Assembly (NCBI RefSeq): GCF_900626145.1
Contig: NZ_LR130817.1
Span: forward strand, 1,021,562-1,085,561
Direction of reading: 5' to 3'
DNA: 64,000 nucleotides
DNA from: Intestinimonas timonensis
GTDB taxonomy: Bacteria > Bacillota > Clostridia > Oscillospirales > Oscillospiraceae
Within the stretch, counting starts at the first letter, position 1. Every line of letters begins with the position of its first letter. Below are positions 53,374 to 61,524 of this stretch, piece after piece. The notes below the pieces were generated by a model, which was given only the letters and a program-made list of their open reading frames with translations, was not told the origin of the DNA and did not search any database. The position numbers were made by a program, and so were the translations under genes.

Positions 53374-54747
53374 TTGAAGTCGAAAACCGTTTTTTACTGT
53401 ACGGAATGTGGAAATGAGACCCCAAAATGGGTAGGGAAGTGTCCTGCCTGCGGTAGTTGGAACACCGTGGTGGAGCAGCCCGCAGAGCCAAAGAAGCGCT
53501 CCGCTTCGGCCCAGGCCAGAAGTGTCGTCCGGGGTGTGCCGCTGAACCGCCCAAAGCCCATCCGGGAGGTGGAGACCACCGACGAGCTCCGGTTCCAGAC
53601 CGGCCTGAGCGAGCTGGACCGGGTGCTGGGCGGGGGAGCGGTCCAGGGCTCTCTGGTGCTGGTGGGCGGCGCTCCCGGCATCGGCAAGTCCACCCTGATG
53701 CTCCAGATCTGCCAGAGTCTGTGCCAGAGCTCCAAGGTGCTCTACGTTTCCGGCGAGGAGTCGGAGCGGCAAATCAAGCTCCGGGCCGATCGCCTGGGCG
53801 TGGAAAGCGACGAACTCTACCTGCTGGCCGAGACCGACCTGGAGGATATCATGGAATCGGTGGCTGAGCTGCGGCCCGATGTGCTCATCGTGGACTCCAT
53901 CCAGACCATGTACCACGGGGAGAACACCAGCGCCCCGGGCAGTGTTGCCCAGGTGAAGGAGTGTACCATGGCCCTCATGCAGCTGGCAAAAGGGCAGGGG
54001 ATCACCGTTTTCGTCATTGGACATGTGAACAAAGAGGGCTCTATCGCCGGTCCCAAGGTGCTCGAGCACATGGTGGACTGCGTGCTCTACTTCGAAGGGG
54101 AGCCCCACATGTCCTACCGTATCCTGCGGGCGGCAAAAAATCGTTTTGGTGCTACCAATGAGATTGGCGTCTTTGAGATGGCTGACAGCGGTCTCACACA
54201 GGTTCCTAACCCGTCGGAGACTCTGCTGGCTGGGCGGCCACTGGACACCCCGGGGACGTGTGTCACTTGCGTCATGGAGGGCGTACGGCCTATTCTGGCC
54301 GAGGTCCAGGCTCTGCTGGCGCCCAGCGGCTACGGCAACGCCCGTCGGACCAGCAACGGCTTTGACTACAACCGAGCCATGCTGCTCCTGGCAGTATTGG
54401 AAAAGCGGGGCGGACTCATGATCAGTGGCTGTGACGCCTATATCAACGTCATCGGCGGCCTGAGTCTGGACGAGCCCGCCGCCGATCTGGCGGCCATCAT
54501 CGCCATGGCGTCCAGCTTCCGGGACAAGAGTGTGCCGGGCAGTCTGGCGGCCATTGGTGAGGTGGGTTTGACCGGCGAGCTACGATCTGTGAGCGCTCTG
54601 GGTCAGCGGCTCAGCGAAGTACGCCGACTGGGATTCACGCAATGTCTGATCCCGGCCAGGAACAGCGCACGGTTCCAAGAGCCGGACGGTCTGCAGCTCA
54701 TCCGGGTAAAAAACATCCGGGAAGCTCTGGCAGCTGTTTTGGCCTGA
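53374..54747 (+). CDS. radA: DNA repair protein RadA
   Basis: 457 aa from TTG 53374. Zinc finger C9, C12, C23, C26 (YCTECGNE...GKCPACGSW). RecA-like core with Walker A GGAPGIGKS (98-106). RadA-specific KNRFG (255-259). C-terminal Lon-protease-like domain (VTGELRSVSALGQRL) without protease function. A helicase that drives branch migration in recombinational repair. Confidence 0.94.
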   Translation: MKSKTVFYCTECGNETPKWVGKCPACGSWNTVVEQPAEPKKRSASAQARSVVRGVPLNRPKPIREVETTDELRFQTGLSELDRVLGGGAVQGSLVLVGGAPGIGKSTLMLQICQSLCQSSKVLYVSGEESERQIKLRADRLGVESDELYLLAETDLEDIMESVAELRPDVLIVDSIQTMYHGENTSAPGSVAQVKECTMALMQLAKGQGITVFVIGHVNKEGSIAGPKVLEHMVDCVLYFEGEPHMSYRILRAAKNRFGATNEIGVFEMADSGLTQVPNPSETLLAGRPLDTPGTCVTCVMEGVRPILAEVQALLAPSGYGNARRTSNGFDYNRAMLLLAVLEKRGGLMISGCDAYINVIGGLSLDEPAADLAAIIAMASSFRDKSVPGSLAAIGEVGLTGELRSVSALGQRLSEVRRLGFTQCLIPARNSARFQEPDGLQLIRVKNIREALAAVLA

Positions 54748-54824
54748 GACAAGCGTCAAAATGTATTTAATATAATTTATATAGTTGTAACGTACGAAAC
54801 AACCAATTACAAAATCGCAGTATC

Positions 54825-54857
54825 AGGCCCAGGAGGCCGAAAAGTCTCCTGGGCCAT
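54825..54857. terminator. Hairpin after radA
   Basis: GGCCCAGGAG / CTCCTGGGCC around GCCGAAAAGT, then ATTT. A TATAAT-containing AT-rich stretch lies before it. The T-tract is short, so the call is tentative. Confidence 0.45.
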
Positions 54858-54883
54858 TTAACGAAAGGGGGGTCTATTCTCTA

Positions 54884-54911
54884 CTCAACAAAATAAAAAT
54901 TTTGTTGAGTT
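54884..54911. promoter_or_regulatory. 12-bp inverted repeat in the leader of the Xer gene
   Basis: ACTCAACAAAAT / ATTTTGTTGAGT around AAAA, ending 2 nt before GGAGGGAGG of the recombinase. AT-rich and symmetric, so either an operator or an RNA hairpin that abuts the ribosome-binding site. Confidence 0.5.
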
Positions 54912-54922
54912 GGAGGGAGGCT

Positions 54923-55990
54923 ATGGACCGAAATGACGATAAATTGGATGCGCCCAAGCTGCTGCGGGACTTTCTGGTCTACCATGAGACCATCCAGGGA
55001 CATTCCAAGAAAACTGCGGATGAATACTACCTGGACCTGCGCAATTTCTTCCGCTACATCAAACTGGAGCGCGGCTTGGCGCCCCGGACCGCCGAGCTGG
55101 ACCAGATCTCCATCGACGACCTGGATCTGGACCTGGCTCGCTCTGTGACCCTCAGCGACGTGTACAGCTATATGAGCTACCTCAGCCGTGACCGGGTCAA
55201 GCACGCCAATAGCCCCTCCTCCGGTTACGGTCTGGAGCCATCCGCCCGGGCTCGGAAGATCGCCGCCATCCGCTCCTTTTATAAATATCTTTCCAGCAAG
55301 GCCAAGCTCATCAGCGAAAATCCCATGCAGGACCTGGATGCTCCCAGGCTGAAGAAATCCTTGCCTCGCTACCTGACTCTGGACGAGAGTATCCAGCTTC
55401 TGGAAGCCGTGGACGAGCCCAACCGGGCTCGGGATTATTGTATCTTGACGCTGTTTCTCAACTGCGGCCTGCGGATCTCAGAGCTGGTGGGGCTCAACCT
55501 CACCGACGTGCGTGAAGAGCAGCTGCGGGTGCTGGGCAAAGGCAATAAGGAGCGGATGATCTTCCTCAATGGCGCCTGTCGGGCAGCTCTGGACGATTGG
55601 CTGGCCGAGCGCAGCCAGAGTGCTGCAGTGGATCGGAATGCTCTCTTCCTGACCCGCCGCCACACCCGTATGACTACCGATGCCGTTCACTACATGGTCA
55701 AGCAGCGACTGAAAAAAGCCGGACTGGACGCGTCCCTTTACTCAAGCCACAAGCTCCGCCACACGGCGGCCACTCTGATGCTTCAAAACGGCGTGGATGT
55801 GCGTACCCTCCAGGAGGTCCTTGGCCACGAGAACCTGAACACAACCCAGATCTATACCCACGTGGACAACGCTGAACTGCGCATGGCGGCCAGCGCCACA
55901 CCACTGTCCAAGGTTCGGAGGAAAAAACAGAATCAGTCTGGCGGTCAGGGCATGAGCGAGCCAGGTGGAGGCGCAAACTCTGGCGGATAG
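54923..55990 (+). CDS. XerC/XerD-like tyrosine recombinase
   Basis: 355 aa. N-terminal SAM-like core-binding domain (DFLVYHETIQGHSKKTADEYYLDLRNF). Catalytic set complete: R184 (CGLRISEL), K206 (GKGNKER), H276 and R279 (HKLRHTAATL), H302 (LGHENLN), Y311 (QIYTH). Probably a chromosome dimer resolution recombinase or relative. About 30 residues longer at the C-terminus than usual, with a Gly-rich tail overlapping the convergent amidase gene by 46 bp. Start ATG 54923 behind GGAGGGAGG. Confidence 0.88.
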   Translation: MDRNDDKLDAPKLLRDFLVYHETIQGHSKKTADEYYLDLRNFFRYIKLERGLAPRTAELDQISIDDLDLDLARSVTLSDVYSYMSYLSRDRVKHANSPSSGYGLEPSARARKIAAIRSFYKYLSSKAKLISENPMQDLDAPRLKKSLPRYLTLDESIQLLEAVDEPNRARDYCILTLFLNCGLRISELVGLNLTDVREEQLRVLGKGNKERMIFLNGACRAALDDWLAERSQSAAVDRNALFLTRRHTRMTTDAVHYMVKQRLKKAGLDASLYSSHKLRHTAATLMLQNGVDVRTLQEVLGHENLNTTQIYTHVDNAELRMAASATPLSKVRRKKQNQSGGQGMSEPGGGANSGG

Positions 55991-56484
55991 GCGCCTAAAA
56001 TGTGGAGATACCGGATTTCTTCAAAAAAATAGGTGCTCAGCGGTCGGAAGTCGGCATCATAGCTGTGAGCGGCCACCAGGATGTTCTCCAAAGTGGGTGG
56101 ATTACCCACCTCCACTACCACCGGAGTGTGGCCGAAAGTGGTACCTCGAAAGCGCAGCTGGACAAAATCTGCAGGCTCGATGCCGTCGATCGTGGTCTCC
56201 ACCCCGAAGGGTCCCCTGCTCTCCTCCTGCCGGGTAATGAAATTGTAGAAATAAGGGACACCTGTCCAGGATGGCGATTTCTGGTTGGCATCGATGTAGT
56301 ACCACCCATAGGTGGGCGTGAGATTCATAATGCCGGTACCGGCATACAGGCACTGGGAGGCAAAGTTGGTACAATCTCCTCCCAGATTTTCATAATCATA
56401 ATAGGCCGGGTTCCGGCTGTACGCCCAACGGTGGGCATATCTGAGGGCGGCCTCCCGATCGTATGGGAGTACAGGCAGAGGCAT
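55945..56484 (-). CDS. Putative amidase-domain (Amidase_6) protein
   Basis: 179 aa, one Amidase_6-type domain. DREAALRYAHRWAYSRNPAYYDY and GGDCTNFASQCLYAG with the presumed catalytic Cys, later FGHTPVVVEV and AAHSYDADFRPLSTY. These are NlpC-like peptide hydrolases linked to spores or cell walls in Clostridia. No signal peptide seen, so it may be cytoplasmic or exported by a spore-specific route. Confidence 0.78.
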   Translation of the reverse strand: MPLPVLPYDREAALRYAHRWAYSRNPAYYDYENLGGDCTNFASQCLYAGTGIMNLTPTYGWYYIDANQKSPSWTGVPYFYNFITRQEESRGPFGVETTIDGIEPADFVQLRFRGTTFGHTPVVVEVGNPPTLENILVAAHSYDADFRPLSTYFFEEIRYLHILGAYPPEFAPPPGSLMP

Positions 56485-56562
56485 GACATCTCACCCTTTC
56501 AAATTGCTGCACCATCCTATGCGCCTTCTAATGTTTAGGCCACAACAAAGGAGAATGAGAAC

Positions 56563-57921
56563 ATGATGCGCTATGAAGCAGTGATATTTGACCTGGACGG
56601 TACCCTGCTGGACACCTTGGGCGATCTGGCAGCCAGTACCAATCGGGCCCTGGACCACTTCGGTCTGCCCCAGCGCTCCCTGGAGGAGGTCCGGCAGTTT
56701 GTTGGCAACGGCGTGGAAAAGCTCATCCGTCGTGCGGTCCCGACAGGCACCAGTGAAACACGAATTCTGGATTGCCTGGACTGGTTCAAGAAGGACTACA
56801 TGTTACATATGAGGGATCAAACCGCCCCCTATGTTGGCATCCTTTCGTTGCTCAGAGCCCTGCGGGACAATGGCTGTAAAGTAGCAGTGGTATCCAATAA
56901 ATTTGACGGTGCGGTGAAGGAGCTCTGTCTGGAGCATTTTGGGGACCTCCTCCCTGTCGCCATCGGTGAACGTCCCGGTGCACAGAAAAAACCCGCCCGG
57001 GACCTGGTGGACCTGTGCATCGCTGAGTTGGACGTCAGTCCAGACCAGTGCGTCTATGTGGGAGACTCTGACGTGGACATCCAGACGGCAGCCAATGCTG
57101 GTCTCCCCTGCCTGTCGGTGTCTTGGGGTTTCCGGAGTCGGGATTTCCTGCTGGAAAACGGCGCTACCGTCATCGTGGACACTCCGGAAGCGCTGTTCGA
57201 CCAGCTACATACCTCACCCACAAGAAAGAGCGAAGAAAGTCTCGCCTGTCTTTTTTCCGTGCCCCTGTCGTTCTCGACGCACCTGACTAAGTGGGAGGAT
57301 AGCCAGCTTCCAGATAAATATGACCACAATGCCTTCAAATATGTGGGGCAGCCTTCGGTGGAGGAATTCCAAAAAGCCATGACATACCAGAGAGAAAAGG
57401 GAGCAAACTTTGTAAAATTAGAGGGCCGTCTCCCCCTGGAGAATCCCTTTGGGATGGAGGAGGACGTCTCTCTGACCATGGTGCTCAGTGCCGAGACTGA
57501 CCACCACGCCTGGAAAACGGCTCCCGATGTAGTGCTGAGGGCTCCCGACACCCCTCAATTGGAATCGCTGGAGCGAAAGCATTACGGCGCGTTGTACGGC
57601 GAAAGTTTTACAGTACGGAATGTCCGACGGCTACACGAACGGGTGTGCTACCATGGTGCATACCTGGATGGTGCGCTGGTGGGTGTCTGCTTCACTTATT
57701 CTACAGATGGATATACGTGTATCGACGGTCTCCTCGTAGACCGAGAGCACCGGCACCGGTTTATTGCGACCACCCTGCTCCAGGACGTTGTGGAAACCGC
57801 CCGCAAGCGCGGCAACCAGGTCTTTCTCCATGCAGATGCCTATGATACACCCAAAGATATGTATGCAGCTATGGGCTTCGCAGTGGAAGACAGACTATAC
57901 GAATACCTTTATCATTTCTGA
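56563..57921 (+). CDS. HAD phosphatase fused to a GNAT-like acetyltransferase domain
   Basis: 452 aa. Residues 1 to ~220 are a phosphoglycolate-phosphatase-type HAD: DLDGTLLDT (motif I), VVSNK (II), K in QKKPARD (III) and YVGDSDVDIQTA (IV). Residues ~230-452 are an acetyltransferase-like region ending in GLLVDREHRHRFIATTLLQDVV (acetyl-CoA loop) and MYAAMGFAVEDRLYEYLYHF. The link follows KSEESLAC. Substrates are unknown; a damage-repair phosphatase joined to an acetyltransferase is the simplest reading. AAGGAG upstream. Confidence 0.8.
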   Translation: MMRYEAVIFDLDGTLLDTLGDLAASTNRALDHFGLPQRSLEEVRQFVGNGVEKLIRRAVPTGTSETRILDCLDWFKKDYMLHMRDQTAPYVGILSLLRALRDNGCKVAVVSNKFDGAVKELCLEHFGDLLPVAIGERPGAQKKPARDLVDLCIAELDVSPDQCVYVGDSDVDIQTAANAGLPCLSVSWGFRSRDFLLENGATVIVDTPEALFDQLHTSPTRKSEESLACLFSVPLSFSTHLTKWEDSQLPDKYDHNAFKYVGQPSVEEFQKAMTYQREKGANFVKLEGRLPLENPFGMEEDVSLTMVLSAETDHHAWKTAPDVVLRAPDTPQLESLERKHYGALYGESFTVRNVRRLHERVCYHGAYLDGALVGVCFTYSTDGYTCIDGLLVDREHRHRFIATTLLQDVVETARKRGNQVFLHADAYDTPKDMYAAMGFAVEDRLYEYLYHF

Positions 57922-57938
57922 TATAGGATCCCGCGTAT

Positions 57939-57977
57939 AAAAAACGGGCAGCAGATATCATCTGCTGCCCGTTTTTT
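57939..57977. terminator. Bidirectional terminator
   Basis: AAAAACGGGCAGCAGA / TCTGCTGCCCGTTTTTT around TATCA. Serves both the HAD-GNAT gene and the convergent gene at 57987. Confidence 0.92.
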
Positions 57978-57986
57978 CTTGATTCT

Positions 57987-58535
57987 TCATCGAACGAGAC
58001 GCCGGATCTCCTCCTCCGGCATGCTCCAGGAAAGGAATTCCATCAGAGTCTCCTTGGGATGTGCTTCCTCCGGCTGAGATGCGGAAGCATCCTCCCGGGC
58101 CTCCGCCGTCCCATAGCGGTAGGTGGACCAGTTGGGATTGAGCCAATGGCCGTTGCCGACGGCAGTGATATAGAGCTCCTCCAAAAGGAAATCCATGGCT
58201 GTGAGGAGGGTCCGTTGATCCATCTGAGCAAGCTCCCGCAATTCGCCGGTCTCCAGTCCGCCTGGAACGCCCTGCAGAAGTCCATAGAGACGTTCCGCCG
58301 GCTCCGGCATCGGCCTCTGGTATCTGCACTGCTTGAGCAGGTGGTAGACCCTGGGCGATAGATAGACCGTGCGCTTCCGGTAGACCTTGCTCAGAAAGAG
58401 CTCCTTCTTCTCGATCAGCTCCACGGCGTCGGCCCAGGAACAGCCGATATCCTCCAGGCAGCGCAGATTGGCATCGGTGTTGCAGGCCAAAATGCCTGTA
58501 GCGTCCAGATATGCTTTCAGTTGGGCCGCGCTCAT
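57987..58535 (-). CDS. Hypothetical winged-helix-like protein
   Basis: 182 aa. Central LYLSPRVYHLLKQCR and LLQGVPGGLETGELREL, AQMDQRTLLTAMDFLLEELY resemble a winged helix; the whole resembles short AlkZ-related proteins of Clostridia, but the glycosylase catalytic part is not evident. Unknown role. The gene is followed by the shared terminator. Confidence 0.55.
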   Translation of the reverse strand: MSAAQLKAYLDATGILACNTDANLRCLEDIGCSWADAVELIEKKELFLSKVYRKRTVYLSPRVYHLLKQCRYQRPMPEPAERLYGLLQGVPGGLETGELRELAQMDQRTLLTAMDFLLEELYITAVGNGHWLNPNWSTYRYGTAEAREDASASQPEEAHPKETLMEFLSWSMPEEEIRRLVR

Positions 58536-58559
58536 GGCGTCCTCCTCCTTGTTCGGTAG

Positions 58560-58591
58560 TAAAGAAAGGGGGAGGCGCAGCGCGCCTCCCT
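58560..58591 (-). terminator. Terminator of fba
   Basis: GGGAGGCGC / GCGCCTCCC with loop GCT on the minus strand, then CCTTTCTTT, directly after the aldolase gene. Confidence 0.75.
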
Positions 58592-58613
58592 CCTTTTACG
58601 TTTGAAAGATGGA

Positions 58614-59582
58614 TCAGGCCTTGCCGTCACAGCCCAGCACGTCCACGATCTTGTGGGCCACCAGAGCCTTGATGTTGGCACGGGCGGGCTTGAGGTACTC
58701 ACGGGGATCGAACTTGTCGGGATGCTCGTTGAAGAACTGACGGATGGTACCAGTCATGGCCAGGCGCAGATCGGAGTCGATGTTGATCTTACACACGGAC
58801 ATGGAGGCAGCCTTGCGGAGCTGCTCCTCAGGGATACCGACGGCATCAGGCATCTTGCCGCCATTCTCGTTGATCATCTTCACATAGTCCTGAGGCACGC
58901 TGGAAGAGCCATGGAGCACGATGGGGAAGCCAGGCAGACGCTTGGAAACCTCCTCCAGCACATCGAAGCGCAGCGGAGGGGGAACCAGAACGCCCTTCTC
59001 ATTGCGGGTGCACTGGTCAGCGGTGAACTTGTAGGCGCCGTGGCTGGTGCCGATGGCGATGGCCAGGGAGTCGCAGCCGGTCTTGGAGACGAACTCCTCG
59101 ACCTCCTCGGGGCGGGTATAGGAAGCAGCGTGGGCAGCCACCTTGACCTCGTCCTCTATGCCGGCCAGGGTGCCCAGCTCGGCCTCCACAACCACGCCGT
59201 GATCGTGGGCGTACTCGACCACCTTCTTGGTGATCTCGATGTTCTCCTCAAAGGGCTTGGAGGAGGCATCGATCATAACAGAGGTGAAACCACCATCGAT
59301 GCAGGACTTACAGGTCTCGAAGTCGGGACCGTGGTCCAGGTGGAGCACGATGGGGATATTGGGGCACTCGATCACGGCGGCCTCCACCAGCTTCACCAGA
59401 TAGGTGTGGTTGGCGTAGGCACGGGCGCCCTTGGAAACCTGGAGGATCAGGGGGGCGTTCAGGTCGCGGGCGGCCTCAGTGATGCCCTGCACGATCTCCA
59501 TGTTGTTAACGTTGAACGCGCCGATGGCATAACCACCGTTGTAGGCCTTCTCGAACATTTCCTTAGAAGTGACCAGAGGCAT
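58614..59582 (-). CDS. fba: Class II fructose-1,6-bisphosphate aldolase
   Basis: 322 aa, zinc-dependent glycolytic/gluconeogenic aldolase. Zinc and substrate blocks: VLHLDHGPDFETC, IDASSKPFEENI, VEAELGTLAG(I)ED, LAIAIGTSHGAYKF, LVLHGSSSVPQ and NIDSDLRLA. ATG 59582 is preferred to 59591, since AAGGAG is about 10 nt from it. Divergent from the PPi-PFK gene that makes its substrate. Confidence 0.95.
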   Translation of the reverse strand: MPLVTSKEMFEKAYNGGYAIGAFNVNNMEIVQGITEAARDLNAPLILQVSKGARAYANHTYLVKLVEAAVIECPNIPIVLHLDHGPDFETCKSCIDGGFTSVMIDASSKPFEENIEITKKVVEYAHDHGVVVEAELGTLAGIEDEVKVAAHAASYTRPEEVEEFVSKTGCDSLAIAIGTSHGAYKFTADQCTRNEKGVLVPPPLRFDVLEEVSKRLPGFPIVLHGSSSVPQDYVKMINENGGKMPDAVGIPEEQLRKAASMSVCKINIDSDLRLAMTGTIRQFFNEHPDKFDPREYLKPARANIKALVAHKIVDVLGCDGKA

Positions 59583-59648
59583 ACGTCTCATCTCCTTAAA
59601 TTATTCTTCAGGGAAAGAGGAAGCACTCCCCTTCTCTTTTCATCATTG

Positions 59649-59693
59649 ATTTTACCAGCAATAGTTGATAAATGCAAGAGGGTATGATATGAT
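59649..59693. promoter_or_regulatory. Interlocked divergent promoters of fba and pfp
   Basis: Minus strand: TTGCAT (59672-59677), 17 bp, TAAAAT (59649-59654) for fba. Plus strand: TTGATA (59665-59670), 17 bp, TATGAT (59688-59693) for the phosphofructokinase. The two -35 regions lie inside each other's spacers, so only one polymerase can sit at a time. Confidence 0.75.
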
Positions 59694-59767
59694 ATTCGAG
59701 CAGAGATCGCTTTCACATGAAAGTTTTTTCAAGAAAGCAGATAAAATTCATGATTGGAGGACCAAAC

Positions 59768-61012
59768 ATGAGCGAACTTAGAGGAGCATGTATCATCGGT
59801 CAGTCCGGCGGTCCCACGTCGGTCATCAACGCCAGCGCCCAGGGTGCCATCCAGGCTGCCCTGAAGGCAGACTGCATCACCCGGGTGCTGGGCGCCGCCC
59901 ACGGCATCAAGGGTGTTTTGGATGACAAGCTTTACGACATGGGTCAGGAGGATCCCGCTGAGCTGGAGCTGCTCCAGAACACCCCCTCCTCCGCCCTGGG
60001 TTCCTGCCGCTATAAGCTGGCTGACCCCGACAAGGACGACACCGACTATCAGCGCATCCTGGAGATCTTTAAAAAGTACGACGTCCGCTACTTCTTCTAC
60101 AACGGCGGCAATGACTCCATGGACACCTGCAACAAGATCTCCAAGTATATGCAGAAGGTTGGCTATGAGTGCCGCATCATGGGCATTCCCAAGACCATCG
60201 ACAACGACCTCAACGGCACCGACCACTGCCCCGGCTTTGCCAGCGCCGCCAAGTATATCGCTACCTCCTGCGCCGAGGTGTGGCAGGACGCCCACGTCTA
60301 TGACACCGGCATGGTGACCGTGATCGAGATCATGGGCCGTCACGCTGGCTGGCTGGCTGGCTCTGCCGCTCTGGCCTCTCTCACCGGCTGTGGTCCTGAC
60401 CTCCTCTACCTGCCCGAGGTGGACTTTGACATGGACCAGTTTGTCAAGGATGTCACCGATATCTACAACAAGACCGGTAAATGCCTGGTGGCTGTGTCCG
60501 AGGGCATTCACTATGCCGACGGCCGCTTCGTTTCTGAGGCCGAGACCTCTGCCACTGACGGCTTTGGCCACGCCCAGCTGGGCGGCCTGGCTGTGAAGCT
60601 GGCCGACATCATCAAGCAGAAGACCGGTGCCAAGGTCCGCGGCATCGAGCTCTCCCTCCTCCAGCGGTGCGGTGCTCACCTGGCTTCCCACGTGGATGTG
60701 GAAGAGGCCAAGATGGCCGGCCGTGTGGCCGTGGAGTCCGCTGTTGCCGGCAACACCGACAAGATGGTGGCCTTCTCCTGCACCCGTGAGGGCGGCAAGT
60801 ACACCTGTGAGCCTGTCCTCCAGCCTCTGGACATCGTGGCCAACTTCGAGAAGAAGGTGCCCCGCGAGTGGATTAACGCAGCCGGCAACGGTGTGGAGCA
60901 GCCCTTCATCGACTACGCTCTGCCCCTCATTCAGGGTGAGCCTGACCGTCCCAAGGAGAACGCTCTCCCCCGTTTTGCCCGCCTGAAGAAGGTCCTTACC
61001 ACTGATATGTAA
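59768..61012 (+). CDS. pfp: PPi-dependent 6-phosphofructokinase
   Basis: 414 aa. GQSGGPTSVINAS N-terminus. GGNDSMDT (Asp in the position that is Gly in ATP enzymes) and PKTIDNDLNGTDHCPG (Lys in place of Gly) mark the pyrophosphate-using group. MGRHAGWLAG and the catalytic base in TIDND present. Reversible F6P + PPi to FBP + Pi, saving ATP in fermenting anaerobes. ATG 59768 with TTGGAGG upstream. Confidence 0.9.
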   Translation: MSELRGACIIGQSGGPTSVINASAQGAIQAALKADCITRVLGAAHGIKGVLDDKLYDMGQEDPAELELLQNTPSSALGSCRYKLADPDKDDTDYQRILEIFKKYDVRYFFYNGGNDSMDTCNKISKYMQKVGYECRIMGIPKTIDNDLNGTDHCPGFASAAKYIATSCAEVWQDAHVYDTGMVTVIEIMGRHAGWLAGSAALASLTGCGPDLLYLPEVDFDMDQFVKDVTDIYNKTGKCLVAVSEGIHYADGRFVSEAETSATDGFGHAQLGGLAVKLADIIKQKTGAKVRGIELSLLQRCGAHLASHVDVEEAKMAGRVAVESAVAGNTDKMVAFSCTREGGKYTCEPVLQPLDIVANFEKKVPREWINAAGNGVEQPFIDYALPLIQGEPDRPKENALPRFARLKKVLTTDM

Positions 61013-61020
61013 TCGGAATT

Positions 61021-61066
61021 GGAAAATGGCGCTCTGCATGATGCAGAGCGCCATTTTTATTTTTTA
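61021..61066. terminator. Bidirectional terminator between pfp and the DUF3343 gene
   Basis: AAAATGGCGCTCTGCAT / ATGCAGAGCGCCATTTTT, then ATTTTTT. Confidence 0.92.
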
Positions 61067-61315
61067 TAAGTTTGCATCGTCACACCAGAGAAGCCGGTAT
61101 TTCCCTGCTGCTTGAACCTCGTAGAGGGCCTCGGCATCGGTGTCCAGAAGCTCCCTGTGGTCTACCTCTCCCTCATAGCCAACACATGTGCCACATGAGG
61201 AACTCAGCACCCGAGGAACGGGCATCATCTGTGCCTCACATCCGGCCTTTCGGAGTCGCTTCCAGCTCACCTGCGCACTGAGGTGGGTGTAAAAGGTTGC
61301 TATATAGGTATTCAT
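61064..61315 (-). CDS. DUF3343 protein, putative sulfur/selenium carrier-associated
   Basis: 83 aa, DUF3343 type: TFYTHLSAQVSWKRLRKAG..., MMPVPRVLSSSCGTCVGY with a CGTC pair. Found with YedE and TusA-like proteins in selenium/sulfur gene sets. Role inferred: thiol/persulfide handling. 4-bp overlap with the TusA gene. Confidence 0.82.
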   Translation of the reverse strand: MNTYIATFYTHLSAQVSWKRLRKAGCEAQMMPVPRVLSSSCGTCVGYEGEVDHRELLDTDAEALYEVQAAGKYRLLWCDDANL

Positions 61316-61524
61316 GATTTCCGCGTGAGCACCAGGGTATATTCGTCGTCATCAGCCGGCCGGACCTCTACCTCATAACCATTGTTACCGGCGAACCGGG
61401 TGACGTTCTCCACAGAACAGGGGTTATCCAACAGCACTTCCAGTTCCTGAGGAGCACCATCTTTCACCGCCTTCTGAACCATGACCACCGGCATAGGGCA
61501 GGCATACCCTCTGGCATCGATCAT
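61312..61524 (-). CDS. TusA/SirA-like sulfur carrier
   Basis: 70 aa, IDARGYACPMPVVMVQKAV with the persulfide Cys C9 in the CPxP motif. Carries sulfane sulfur (or selenium) from the membrane transporter. Overlaps yedE by 4 bp. Confidence 0.88.
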   Translation of the reverse strand: MIDARGYACPMPVVMVQKAVKDGAPQELEVLLDNPCSVENVTRFAGNNGYEVEVRPADDDEYTLVLTRKS

